Of a stretch of DNA of 64,000 bases, positions 23,760-34,002 are shown one piece after another. The position numbers and the translations under genes are program-made. Numbering within the stretch: the first letter of the stretch is position 1; every line of letters begins with the position of its first letter. Source of the stretch: Brienomyrus brachyistius. Lineage: Eukaryota; Chordata; Actinopteri; Osteoglossiformes; Mormyridae. Where the stretch lies: positions 8,768,452 through 8,832,451 of the forward strand of contig NC_064543.1 of NCBI RefSeq assembly GCF_023856365.1. Reading direction: 5' to 3'. The notes beneath the pieces were generated by a model that was given only the letters and a program-made list of their open reading frames with translations, was not told where the DNA came from and did not search any database.

Positions 23760-23774
23760 CCGGCAGGGGGCGAC
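23760..23774 (+). promoter_or_regulatory. CTCF-like motif, forward
   Basis: CCGGCAGGGGGCGAC matches the CTCF core with AGGGGGCG. Lies just past the myzap 3' end. By eye only. Confidence 0.4.
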
Positions 23775-23944
23775 ATATTCACGTCAGCAGTTTTATTACA
23801 GCCTTTTTTTCGAGGCAAGCAACTGACCAGTGTAATAAATAATTATTCTTTATTCGTATATGTGCAATACGTTTTGTATTTGAACACATAAAAAACATAA
23901 ATTGTAAAAGAACACATCCACCTCCATTTATCAAACCTCATATT

Positions 23945-24245
23945 CTTCTGGGTCGCTTGGGGTGGGTCCGGAGCCTATCCCGGAAGCTATGGGCACGAGG
24001 CAGGGAACAACCCAGGATGGTTGGCCAGCCCATCGCAGGACGCACACACACACCATTAACTCGCACGCCAGTCACTCATACATGCACTCCTACGGGCAAT
24101 TTAGTAATTCCAATTAGCCTCAGCACTGTGGGGGGAAACCGGAGTACTCGGAGGAAACCCCACGATGACATGGGGAGAACATGCAAACTCCACACACATG
24201 TAACCGAGGACGAGACTCGAACCTGGGTCCCAGAGGTGTGAGGCT
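23945..24245 (+). mobile_element. dispersed LINE-like 3' repeat
   Basis: Contains ggtccggagcctatcccgga, then a CA-rich stretch, then gagaacatgcaaactccaca and gactcgaacctgggtcccag. This run of segments is a very common fish retroposon tail. No reverse transcriptase frame. Family name uncertain. Confidence 0.6.
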
Positions 24246-24413
24246 AAAAAAACACATATGAAATGTATATTACATATTTTAACAATAGCAGTTTATACGT
24301 GTTTTTATCCATTATGTTTAATGTACTCTGAATAAAGAACTGAACTATGTTTGTGGGCATGTAGCTACAGGGTTGGTAGTGCGAGTAAGGCCTCCGCTCT
24401 TTCTATATGCATG

Positions 24414-24837
24414 TGTAACAGTAGACATCTTGTTATCTCCACTTGCACTCCTGTGTGAGCTTAAGCTTTTCACATACACTGACCCCTAGTGATATCAGGT
24501 AGAACTGCTTGGCTCTCTCAGTTTTGGGAGATTAAGCCAGCGCGTTGCTGATATATCTCGAGCTGTGCTGCCCCGAGGAATCCCAACTTTCTCCTGTTTT
24601 GTGCCAGGTACATATCATGCACTTTCTTATGTTCATTTTGTATTTTATCTTATTCATAAGGCTCTCTCAGTTTTTGGAGATTAAGCCAGCGCATTGCTGA
24701 TATATCTCGAGCTGTGCTCTCCTGCGGAATCCCAACTTTCTGCTGTTTTGTGCCAGGAGAATAAAATGGCTGCATGGTCACACGTCCCCTCGTTCTTTGA
24801 GTGAGAAAACCACAACGCATACCTTTGAGGGGTTACA
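24414..24837 (+). mobile_element. solo LTR with 4-bp target-site duplication
   Basis: 424 bp starting TGTAACAG and ending GGGTTACA (6-bp inverted ends TGTAAC/GTTACA, TG...CA). It is flanked by a perfect 4-bp repeat catg (24410-24413 and 24838-24841). An AATAAA signal sits at 24760-24765, as expected for an LTR R region. Inside is a direct duplication of about 98 bp (24511-24608 and 24660-24757, offset 149). No gag/pol sequence adjoins it, so the internal part is gone. It lies between myzap and polr2m. Confidence 0.82.
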
Positions 24838-25057
24838 CATGCACGTAAGGCAACCAACCGGTGTCTCCAAATTGCCCATAGGCCAGTATTTTCCAACTTG
24901 TGGGTCGTCAGGCTAATTTATAAATTTTTTTTGTTTAATCGGTCGACAACTGTCGCGCCCCCCCTCTGGGAATTTTTGTACTGAACAAGGAATAATAGGG
25001 ATCCTGAGGCTAAACCATCTGATAACCTCTATTATAGAGTGTGATTCTGTGCGTGTG

Positions 25058-25173
25058 TATATATGTGCCGTGCGATGGCATCCCATCAAGGGTGTACCCC
25101 AGCCTTGTGCCCTGCGCTGCCTGGCATGGGTTCCAGGACCACTCGCAACCCTGATGAGTTAGAAGACGGATGA
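25058..25173 (+). repeat. LINE (L2/CR1-like) 3' tail fragment
   Basis: gatggcatcccatcaagggt followed by gtaccccagccttgtgcc, cctggcatgggttccagg and ttagaagacggatgatgg: a well-kept fish LINE tail. It ends about 200 bp upstream of the polr2m ATG. Confidence 0.6.
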
Positions 25174-25278
25174 TGGTCGTTGTCACACTCCAAGACAGTA
25201 GGTGGCGATGTGCAATATCCATTAGTCAAACAAACATTAACAACGCGCTGTCGCAGAATAATTCAACTACTCTATGGT

Positions 25279-25298
25279 ACTTCCGGGCTGACTTCCGG
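25279..25298 (+). promoter_or_regulatory. paired ETS-type sites in the polr2m promoter
   Basis: Two copies of ACTTCCGG at 25279-25286 and 25291-25298, 12 bp apart and about 80-100 bp upstream of the ATG. Such sites mark many TATA-less housekeeping promoters. Confidence 0.6.
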
Positions 25299-25375
25299 AA
25301 TGTGGTTGACAGGCTGCAGCGGTCCTCTGGGAGATGGTGGTGTTGTTAGTGTAAGCGCGCTTTTTACTTACTATA

Positions 25376-25485
25376 ATGACTTCTTCGTGGACCGAACGGC
25401 AGGGACAAGTCGGAGATCTTCAGGGCAAGAGTAAAGAAGAGCTTTGCGAAATTTTACGGCGACAGGAGAAACTACTTAGTAACAA
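25376..25485 (+). CDS. polr2m: polr2m exon 1
   Basis: 36 codons plus 2 bases from ATG (MTSSWTERQGQVGDLQGKSK onward); donor gtgaga. Confidence 0.92.
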
Positions 25486-27595
25486 GTGAGATGTTTTGCT
25501 CCTTAGCTGGCTGGAAAGCGGGAGAAGTATCGTTTGCGGCTCAGTATCTGTCTGCACAGCTCAGTAACAGAAGGTTCTAGTCAGTCCGACCGCCTGATAT
25601 TTTAATATTCATGACCTTTTTGACCTACATTCAGTCCCCGATAGCCATTTTCACTATGTTTGCTTGATAATTGCTTGATAACCTGTTCATAAATGTATGT
25701 ACAATTTACCAATCGATATGTTTGTATAGATGTAATTTTTACTAAAAACTTTAATATCTTTTATGCATTTTATACAGGTCATACTAACCAGCTACCTTCG
25801 TTCGCATTTAGGCGAGTATTATTAGCTAGTATTTTTGTTTTTTGACAGCGTTTGTTTTGTTTGCTTGTTTTTAAAGGAAATTTGTTCAGTCCCTTCCAGA
25901 TAAAGGGAAGAAGATAATAGACTTTGTACAGAGACTTCATCTAGCTGTTGCCAAAGATGAGGAAGAGGAGAAAAAACAGGACCTGCTGTTAGCTGTGAAG
26001 ACTGAGTTTCAGTCTAAATATCAGCAAGCATTGGCACAGAGAGCTCCTGGAAATCATGACACTGAGTCGGGTCCAGAGCTTTCCAAGACATCCCAGGAAG
26101 TCATGGGACATAGCGACACGGATTCTCCCATTGTACCCCTGGGGGCCTGTGTACAGGACAGTGCTGGTTCTAATGGGCTCATAGGTTTCCTTGACTCGAC
26201 GGCTCTCGATGTGGTTGGCATGGAGACATGTGACAAGGAATCCGGCAGCTTGGAGGGGGTGAAGGAGGACATCACAGAAGCCTTTGAGAGGGTGACATTG
26301 TCTGAGGACGCAGCCGCCCCCAGCTTGTCCAAAGCCAGATTGTGTGAGGGGGTGACGGACAATCCCTTCTGGGGACGGCGCCCACAGAAAAAGCCACACT
26401 GCGTGGAGATTGTGGAGAAGACCGAGATAAACGTATCGTCTAGGAAAGTGAAGTTTAAGCCCAACCAGTAAGCTGTTTTTTTATATATATATATATCTGT
26501 GTGTGTTTTAATAATGCAAGTGGGGTGGCGTTGACTCTGCAGATGTATTGACAGGCCTCTTCTGAAGGCCGACGGCTCCCCGAGTGACTCCTCCCCATCT
26601 GCTCAGTCTCCGGGGACTGTGTCGCCGCTCTCCATCGAGGCCAGGAGGCAGCGGGACCGGAAACACCTGGACGACATCACGGCGGCCAAACAGCGGCCGC
26701 TGCACCACAGCCCTGCTCAGCTGTTGAACCTGGCCGAATCCGTCTCCCTGCTGCAGGAACACAGCAGGAAATACGAGGTGGGTGTTGACATGTCGCCCTG
26801 GCGTCTCACACACCCAGTCCCAGTGCAGCCCTGCCGCCGCAGAATCCTGTGTTTTCACTGCAGCCCAATCCAGTGGCTTAACTGATTCAGTAATTAGTAA
26901 ATATATACAACTACTATGTTTTCCCACTGTCTTGTGTCTGTAATATAGGCTTGGGCAGTAATACAGTTTGCTGTGGCATTTTGGGTATCCCATGGTATTT
27001 TCATTTCATTTTTGAAAATAGCATCAAAATACCATATACCACAGTATAAACAATTAGTATGCCCCCCCCCCCCCAAAAAAAAGCCCCAGTATAATAGAAT
27101 ATATTACAGTGGCGAAAACTGCAGGTGTTAGATGGGTTGTTTGTAAAATACATATGATGTGATAGATTTACTGAAATTTGCTCCAGTAAGGTGTTAGGAA
27201 GAGTACTGCTTGGAAACAAAGCACCAATAACCATAAGTACTTTGTAACACTTGAATTTAAGACCTGGCTTTACACCACCTGCTGTTTCAGTTAGTCTGGA
27301 ATCTTTTTCATCTTTCTTTCCCTGTGCTTAGAGAGTTTAGTGACTACAGTGAGGTATGTTCCGCAGTAGTGGGGTGAATGAACTCCTCTGCTTTGTCGTA
27401 ATGCATATTTTAACACCCTGATGCGGAACGTTCTGTGTTTTCGCATCACAGGAGCTGCAGGCCAAGGTGGCTGCGCAGAAGCTGGCCGAGAGGTTGGGCG
27501 TCAGCACAGAACCCTGTGGCCCGGATGTGCGGGTCTTGCGGGCGTATCGAGAGGTGCGTGACATTGGAGACCACGTCCCCTCAGATGAGGATTAG
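25376..27595 (+). CDS. polr2m: RNA polymerase II subunit M (Gdown1), 4 exons, complete
   Basis: Exons 25376-25485, 25877-26467, 26543-26777 and 27452-27595 join in frame to 359 codons plus TAG, close to the roughly 368 residues of the human protein. Family segments in order: KEELCEILRRQEKLLSN (residues 20-36), SLPDKGKKI (42-50, holding the LPDKG motif), a poorly conserved acidic middle, RQRDRKHLDDITAA then RPLHH (269-289), and ELQAKVAAQKLAERL (313-327) near an acidic end PSDED. POLR2M/Gdown1 binds Pol II in the nucleus, competes with TFIIF and makes transcription depend on Mediator. The ATG is the first after paired ETS sites and fits the family N-terminus. Odd point: the usual LPLH motif reads RPLH here. 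The gene is in tandem with myzap, with which it forms read-through transcripts in human. Confidence 0.95.
25877..26467 (+). CDS. polr2m: polr2m exon 2
   Basis: Completes Lys37, then 196 codons plus 2 bases. LPDKG at residues 43-47; ends KKPHCVEIVEKTEIN... FKPN. Acceptor tttaaag, donor gtaagc. Confidence 0.93.
26543..26777 (+). CDS. polr2m: polr2m exon 3
   Basis: Completes Gln234, then 78 codons with KHLDDITAAKQRPLHH; acceptor ctctgcag, donor gtgggt. Confidence 0.95.
27452..27595 (+). CDS. polr2m: polr2m exon 4
   Basis: 47 codons plus TAG (ELQAKVAAQKLAERLG to VPSDED); acceptor catcacag. Confidence 0.94.
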   Translation, partial: ELQAKVAAQKLAERLGVSTEPCGPDVRVLRAYREVRDIGDHVPSDED

Positions 27596-27877
27596 GAGGT
27601 CGGGCATCCGCACAGGATGCTGGGTGAATCATATGGAAGGTGATGAGAAAAAGGACCTAAGTGGGATGGTACATGTGAGACACGGACCGGGACCTGATCA
27701 GAGGACCCGGACCTGATCAGAAGAGCCCTTTTCCAGCATGTATAGACAGCTGCCCTAAGTGCTGCACTCAGAGTGGCACCTGCTGTCATCCGCAGATTTT
27801 TACGTTGCCTTGTCCACAGAGCTCCTAACTTCGCAAAGTGAATTATTTTTGTATTACTCTTCAGTGCTTATTTATTA

Positions 27878-27883
27878 AATAAA
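27878..27883 (+). promoter_or_regulatory. poly(A) signal AATAAA, polr2m
   Basis: Canonical hexamer 283 bp after the stop codon, followed by GT-rich gcttgtgtttttc; gives a 3' UTR of about 300 bp. Confidence 0.65.
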
Positions 27884-29677
27884 TCAATGTTCTTAAAAAT
27901 GCCTGTTGATTTTCAGCTGCTTGTGTTTTTCTTAGCATATTTAGCACGCTTTGATCACTATTCAGCGATTAGATCGACAGGTCTTGGTTTATAACACCCC
28001 AGTAATGAATCTTCAAATGATACTAGACCTTGTTTTTTTTTAATAAGCTAGCATCATATAAGCTGCAGTGATAAGGGGAGATACTCAGGGAAGAGACAGA
28101 GTTTGGCAAGTAAAACCTGATACTGGATCAGATTAGACAACCCAGGGAGGCCAATAGATTATTTTTAAAGGGTTTGATTGATAGATGATTGATTACTAGA
28201 GCTGAACCCACTGTTTAGATAATATGGCTCATGTTCAACTTCTTCCAGTCTTTCGGTGAGGTGAGGACGTGTTTTAATTGGCCGACGTTATCACGGATGA
28301 TCTGTGATGTTTTTGGTGGGGGAGGGGCGAGGGGTTAAGACAAAAATGCATAGTGAGTTATTGAAAACATTGAAGGAAGCTGCCCAGGGCTTAGAGTCGT
28401 ACATCTGGACTGGATTTAGATTACGTCCGTCCTCTGGGCAGCAGGGCATGATGGAAGGTCCAACGCAGGCATCAGCGCCGCCCTGCTGATAAGGGCGGCC
28501 AACATCAACACCGTGGCAGAACGCTCATTCTCTAAGTGCTTCGCACTCATTACAGAGACGGCCCGTCTTACCACTGTGAGGCGGGAGGATGAACAACATA
28601 TTGGGGAAGGGAGGCAAGTATCTGGGGGGGGTGTTTAGGGTGGGGCGGCGAGGTGAAGCCAGTAGAGCTCTGCCGGTGATGATCTCTGATAACCCCGGTA
28701 ACTGGCAGGCGTTACCGCGGTCGTGGGATGTGCTTGAACAAACAGCAGGCGGCCCGTTCGGACCCGTCAGCCGACGTGCCCCAGATGGAGTCGCGCTGAC
28801 TTCCAATAATAAATATGTCAGCCCTATTACTGGTATTAATTAGGTCTACCTTCCTCGCATACATACAGAGACTGTTACCAATTAAATGCTGTTTTTTTCC
28901 CCTGGTTGTATCCGCCCAATGCTATCAGTCACAGGCCCGCTTGATAAAGTCGGGGGGGGGGGGGGGGGGAGGGGGTTCCGGGCTGATGCTGAAAGGCCCA
29001 GAGACCCTGATTGTCGCCACCCTCCAAACTTCTTTATAATTCTGGTGTCCCACACCCCCTCACCTCAGTGCCGTAGTCTGCAAACGATTTGCTGGGCTGT
29101 GGAACTGAAAGTGCTCGTCTCCAGGGGATCTCCGATAGTCTTGGCACCGGAGAGGAAAAAATAAAATATGAGTGTTAAAAAAAAATCCAAATTTTTCCTG
29201 CTCGGCCAGGACGCCCCAGGACTTCACGCGTGATGTATGCTTGGGTCAAACATTCGCTCTGCGTTGCGGGTCGAACGGCCATGCTGTGTTTGTCAGGTTG
29301 CACTCTGACATTGTTTGCCAGGTTTTTCTGCTTCTCACCCTCTGCTGTCATTTTTTAATTTTCTTTTCTTGACACAAATGAAGTCATTCTGCTCTCTTAA
29401 AGTTTCAGTGGCCTTTTGTGGGTACGGCTGCCGTGTATCATGCTACCCAATTAAAACCAGTCGTCTTTTCTTCTTGCTTACAGCAGAATTACATTCCTAC
29501 GGGATTTGTTTAAATAACACTTTGATTTATGCTCCTATCATAGTTTGTTTGCAGATTAACAAGCCTTGCGCCATTTATGGATATCTGTGCAGGCCATTAA
29601 TGCCATTTTCTCCCCCCCATCCTAGTCTCCCCAACTAAATGGCATTAGTCAATTTCTCTGTTCATCGCCAAGGTCCA

Positions 29678-29692
29678 CCACTAGAGGGCAAC
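29678..29692 (+). promoter_or_regulatory. CTCF-like motif, forward
   Basis: CCACTAGAGGGCAAC fits the CCASYAGRKGGC core of CTCF sites. By eye only. Confidence 0.4.
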
Positions 29693-31809
29693 TTTGTCCG
29701 CTTACACTAAAATTACAGTCAACTTACAGTAAAGAGGGAAAGTGTAACAGCTCTACTCCTAGGTATTTAGTGACATCACTATCTAGGATGGGGGGGGGGT
29801 TTGGAGACCAACTAAATCAGAGCAGACTCGTCCAGCACAGCAGGTCTGGCTGGCAGGTGTTTGGTGTTTTAGTCAGCCTCCTGTCTGAGATGTTCACTTG
29901 TTTGTGGCACATAGACTGAGTGCACTCTGCTTTTCTCGGGACAGATTGACCTCGGTTGCCAGTAGGTGAAAAACCAGTTCAACATACATGCAGGTCTGTA
30001 CCTGCATTGACATGAGGGAGCCAGCAGGTGGCAGAAGTGCCACTTAAGTCTTTGTGCTCCAGGCTGCGGTGGCCTGGCTGTGTCTGCTCCATTTCTGGGG
30101 CTGCCTATTACATCACCGAGGAGCATGCTGGGAAGGCTGCATGGTAAGACCTGTACTGTGCGTGGAGCTGCACTGGACAGGTGTGGGGTTCTGTCTGCTG
30201 TGCCACTCTGCTTTGGTCACAGGAACTTTGCGTGCAATGGGATGGAATGAAAGCAGCAAAGCATGCTGGGTGATGTCATGAGCCGTCAGCAATGGAAATC
30301 ATTTTTGTGCGCCTGTCTTCCAGCGTGATGTAGGGCACGGCGCATGAAGAATGCTGCGCTGGATGGCTGTCTCTCATGACAGCTTAGCTGCGCCTTTCTC
30401 CCATGCACTCCTGCCCAGGTCCACCAGAGGGTCACACGGCACAGGTCGCCCTCCGATGGCGGGACAAAGACCTGCCCCTCAACATCGGGCTCCTCGACCC
30501 TGTTCTTGTCAAGTGCCCACAATGGCGGCCGCATGGGAATCTTGGCATGACAATGAGCGGGCGGCAGCGCCTTTGGAGAGGAGCAACGTGGGCCAAAAAG
30601 CTGCCAGCGTTCCGGCCGCTCTGCGTCTGGACTGGCACCGTATTAAGCGGCCGGTGCCGGGGCCTGTCAGGGCCTCATCACCGCGAGGAAGCCGTCTCTG
30701 TAGGAACTCTGCGGCGTTGCCAGGACACCGTAGGGGTGAGAAACTGAAGCCTTTGGCCCAGCATCTTGTGTAATAATGAGGAGGAAAATTCCTATTCTTG
30801 TAATCTGACTAGTGTAATAACAACAATATGTTTTTGCGTGTTATTTTTTGCTCTCTGTCTTGGGTTTAAATGGTTACAGAAAATCACTTAGGAGGCGAAA
30901 CATTTTTATACTTCAGGTTGACAGGAAAGCTGCTGGTCCACTTTAGCGGAAACAACATTGTCTTGTATCTTGGTCGCTTTTCTTGTTCTCCTGGACGTCT
31001 CTGGCTGTTAGAGCTTAACTGGTTTCATAAATGTTTCTTTGCATGATCCATGAAGTGTGGTGAAATTCCAGTCCAGTCCAGAGTGCGAAGTTCTGGGGGC
31101 TTTATGCAGCTCTCACTTTTTAAAAAATTTCAGCTGGTGTGTGTCGGGGGGGGCGGGTGGGAGGCTTGTCACCAGAAAGACTCTGAATACAAGAGTGTAA
31201 AATAATATACTTATTTTTTTGTTTGCATTCCATCTGAGTGAAATCATTGCTCTTGTTTTCTGGACACGGCTGACATGTACCAGAAGTGTAAATTAGCAGT
31301 TAGTCAGGGAGCCAAGCCAGACGTTTCAAACTGAGAGTAGTAACTTCGTTTAATGGTCATGAAACACAATCGGCAGAACGTCAAACATCATTATCGCTGG
31401 CGTTAGCTATAATTTTGCAGGTGTGAAGGGGGAGGTGGCTGTGTAGGGATCGTTCAGAACAATGGTGCATTGTGGAGCGTGTTTTTTTGCATTCATGCGA
31501 CTGGGGGTACGGCAGGAAAGATGCAGCGGGGAACAGAGTGAAGTGTGTTTCCTGGGGAGGGGTCTTATATGAGGTCAGTATTGGGTAATAGAATCGGTCC
31601 CCTGTAGACTTTGTGTCTTACAAGCGTGGTAAAACCATGCAGTAAAACGGATGTAATCCCACTTAGCTGAGCTCATAACACTTAATGGCCCTCGGCAGGG
31701 AACCGCAGGCCTGTTTAAATACAAATTTCTGTCCTTGTTACGCTGTGCTTTTGCTGTCTTTGCGCTGGACAGGCCTCTCTCGGAAGCCAGCTTTGTGCAG
31801 GACCGGGTA

Positions 31810-31860
31810 GTGTGGGTGTGTGTGTGTGTGTGTGTGCGCCTGTGTGTGCGCGCCTGTGTG
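31810..31860. repeat. GT microsatellite
   Basis: (GT)n with GC interruptions. Confidence 0.9.
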
Positions 31861-32320
31861 CAGGGGGTGTTCCCCGTTTGTTTGCCTGTCTCGGGAACCT
31901 CAGCTGAGACAATGGCCAGCATCTTCGCTGCCTGGTCTCTTCCCGTCCCTCTGCTGGAGAGCTGGACGTCTTCTTCCAACGCGCCCGGCACCGCCAGCCA
32001 AGAGGCGATTATCTTAAGCGGTTCAAAACTGTCAGCATTAATGACTGCAAATGAGACTTAATTTCTCCCTCTGTCTCCCTGTTATTCTTCTGTCGTTTCA
32101 AGCCGCCATTCAGCTTTTCCTCTCCGTTGTCTAATTTTATGGTCTATTACTGTTCAGGCTTCCCTGATTTTTTTTTGTTTTGTGTTATTTTTTTTTGCCA
32201 CTGAGCCGCCTGGAGTGTATCAGGCTCCGTCCCAGACCCCATAACTTCCAGCCTCCCGTTATCAGTCATTTGAAACCTGCTACTAATTGTGGGTTTTTGT
32301 GACGGGCTACAGTGTGGGGT

Positions 32321-32355
32321 CCGTGCGTGTGTGCGTGTGTGTGTGTGTGTGTGTG
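32321..32355. repeat. GT microsatellite
   Basis: Short (GT)n with two CGT interruptions. Confidence 0.9.
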
Positions 32356-32646
32356 ATTCCTCTACGGTCATACCACACTCATTTACCCTGCCAAAAATGT
32401 CAATTAAGAAAAAGCCTGCTTTGGATTGAATTTGCAGATAGGGGAGCCCTTTGATTTGATCCGACGTCACGGCGGAGTGGAGGCCCTGCTGCTGTGGGCA
32501 CGGGCCCTTTCTCCTGGTCATGTTATCCTTACTGTTGTTGTGATGGGATCTCAGTACTTGGGTTCGAAAGATCCCTCTGTGTACATGTCGCCAGTGACAT
32601 AATGCACACAGGAATCAGGGCTGTGCTGTGGAAGCCTCGGTGAGTC

Positions 32647-32649
<3 letters not shown>

Positions 32650-32685
<36 letters not shown>

Positions 32686-32697
32686 TGTGTGTGTGTG
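32650..32697. repeat. GT microsatellite
   Basis: (GT)n next to the dispersed repeat copy at 32745-32937. Confidence 0.9.
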
Positions 32698-32744
32698 GTC
32701 CAGGTATACATTACATTACATTATATTACACTTTGGCTATAATT

Positions 32745-32937
32745 TGTGACTTGTGGGGGGGCGAAAAATGGTCCCCACAAGGGGAAATTCAATTTTTATA
32801 AAAATCTGTGATCAAAAAACAAAAAATGCTGAATTTTGTTTGCTTATTTATGGTTAAGGTGAGGGCTGGGTAGGGCCTAAGGTTGTCTTTGTTGATATTA
32901 GGGTTTTTCCCATAGAAATGAATGGAGAGTCCCCACA
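32745..32937 (-). mobile_element. microsatellite-associated dispersed repeat, copy 2 (reverse)
   Basis: The minus strand reads tgtggggactctccattcat and then AAACCCTAAT, as in the copy at 50466. An inverted gtccccacaa is also present at the other end (32771-32780). Flanked by GT arrays on both sides. Confidence 0.7.
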
Positions 32938-33224
32938 AAGATATGAATACAGGTCTGTGTGTGTGAGAGAGAGAGAGACCTGGAGTATCAAATGCATCGA
33001 TTATCCTGGGGTTTCGGATCACTCTTAAAAGTGTCACAATTTCTCCCTTTTTAAATCATCACCTGTGGCAGAATTTTAACCACACATGGTTAAAATTTTA
33101 AGACAAAATGCAACCAGCCATAAAGAGAAAATGTATTTGAAAGGCAGAAACATTAAAATTCTATCTTAAAATTCTATACTTTTGGACAGCTGTTGGCTGG
33201 CACATCTATGGAAACGTTTGAATA

Positions 33225-34002
33225 CGCTAATCAGCCACAGTATTAAAATCACCTGTGATATAGTGTAGGTCCCCCTCGTGCCGCCAAAACAGCTCAGACC
33301 CAACAAGGCCTGGACTCCACAAGACCTCTGAAGGTGTCCGGTTGTACCAAGACATTAGCAGCAGGTCCTTCAAGTCCTGTAAGTTGTGAGGTGGAGCCTC
33401 CATGGATTAGACTTGTTTGTCCAAAAGATCCCACAGATGCTCAATCGGATTGAAATTTGGGGGCCAAATCAACACCTTGAACTCTTTTTCATGTTCCTCA
33501 AACCATTCCTGAACAATTTTGCAGTGTGGCAGGGTGCATTATCCTGCTGAAAGAGGTCACAGGGAATCGTGTTGCCATGAAAGGGTGTACCTGGTCTGTA
33601 GCAATGTTTAGGTAGCTGGTATGTGTCAGAGTAACATCCACATGAAGGCCAGGACCCAAGGTCTCCCAGCAGAACATCGCCCAGAGCATCACGCTGCCTC
33701 TGCCGGCTTGCCTTCTTCCCATAATGCATCGTGGTTCCCTCCCTCCCCCAGACACACACGCACCCAGCCGTCCACATGGTGACTCATCAGACCAGGCCAC
33801 CTTCTTCCATTGCTCCATGGTTTGTTTCTCATGCTCACCTGCCCATTGCAGGCGCGTTCGAGGATGAGCAGGGGTCAGCATGTGCGCTGTGCAGCGCTGA
33901 ACTGCGTTCTGGCACCTTTCTATCATGACACATCAACAACAGGTGCCGTTGTGACAAGAAAACACTTCACTTGTCAGTGATTTTAAAGATATAACTGATC
34001 GG
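33225..34002 (-). mobile_element. Tc1-like DNA transposon, degenerate
   Basis: About 778 bp. The left end (atcagccacagtattaaaat cacc) and the reverse complement of the right end (atcagttatatctttaaaat cact) are imperfect inverted repeats. TA dinucleotides flank the element (33223-33224, 34003-34004), as expected for Tc1/mariner insertion. It carries a broken transposase. Confidence 0.78.
33420..33926 (-). pseudogene. Tc1-like transposase remnant, frameshifted
   Basis: Read on the minus strand, the catalytic landmarks appear in order but in different frames: WSDES (first Asp) in the 33498-33926 frame, FQQDNAPCHTAK (second Asp) in the 33469-33777 frame, and PPNFNPIEHLWDLLD (third-residue region) in a further frame near 33426-33470. 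The N-terminal DNA-binding domain is missing, and total length is about half of the usual roughly 340 residues. A dead, internally deleted copy. Confidence 0.85.

Larger units (their letters stand above)
25486..27451 (+). other. polr2m introns
   Basis: 25486-25876, 26468-26542 and 26778-27451. The last contains a C-run (27063-27074) and AT-rich sequence; no element was confidently identified. Confidence 0.55.
27901..33222. other. intergenic, polr2m to aldh1a2, left part
   Basis: No gene recognised. Contains a G-run (28952-28970), a CTCF-like site (29678-29692), GT arrays (31810-31860, 32321-32355, 32650-32697) and a copy of the microsatellite-associated repeat (32745-32937). Plain, non-repetitive stretches at about 29370-29640 and 31980-32160 could be conserved regulatory DNA. 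Confidence 0.5.

Noticed and set aside
26508..26993. 161-codon antisense open frame
   Set aside because: It is the shadow of polr2m exon 3 and the adjoining intron on the opposite strand.
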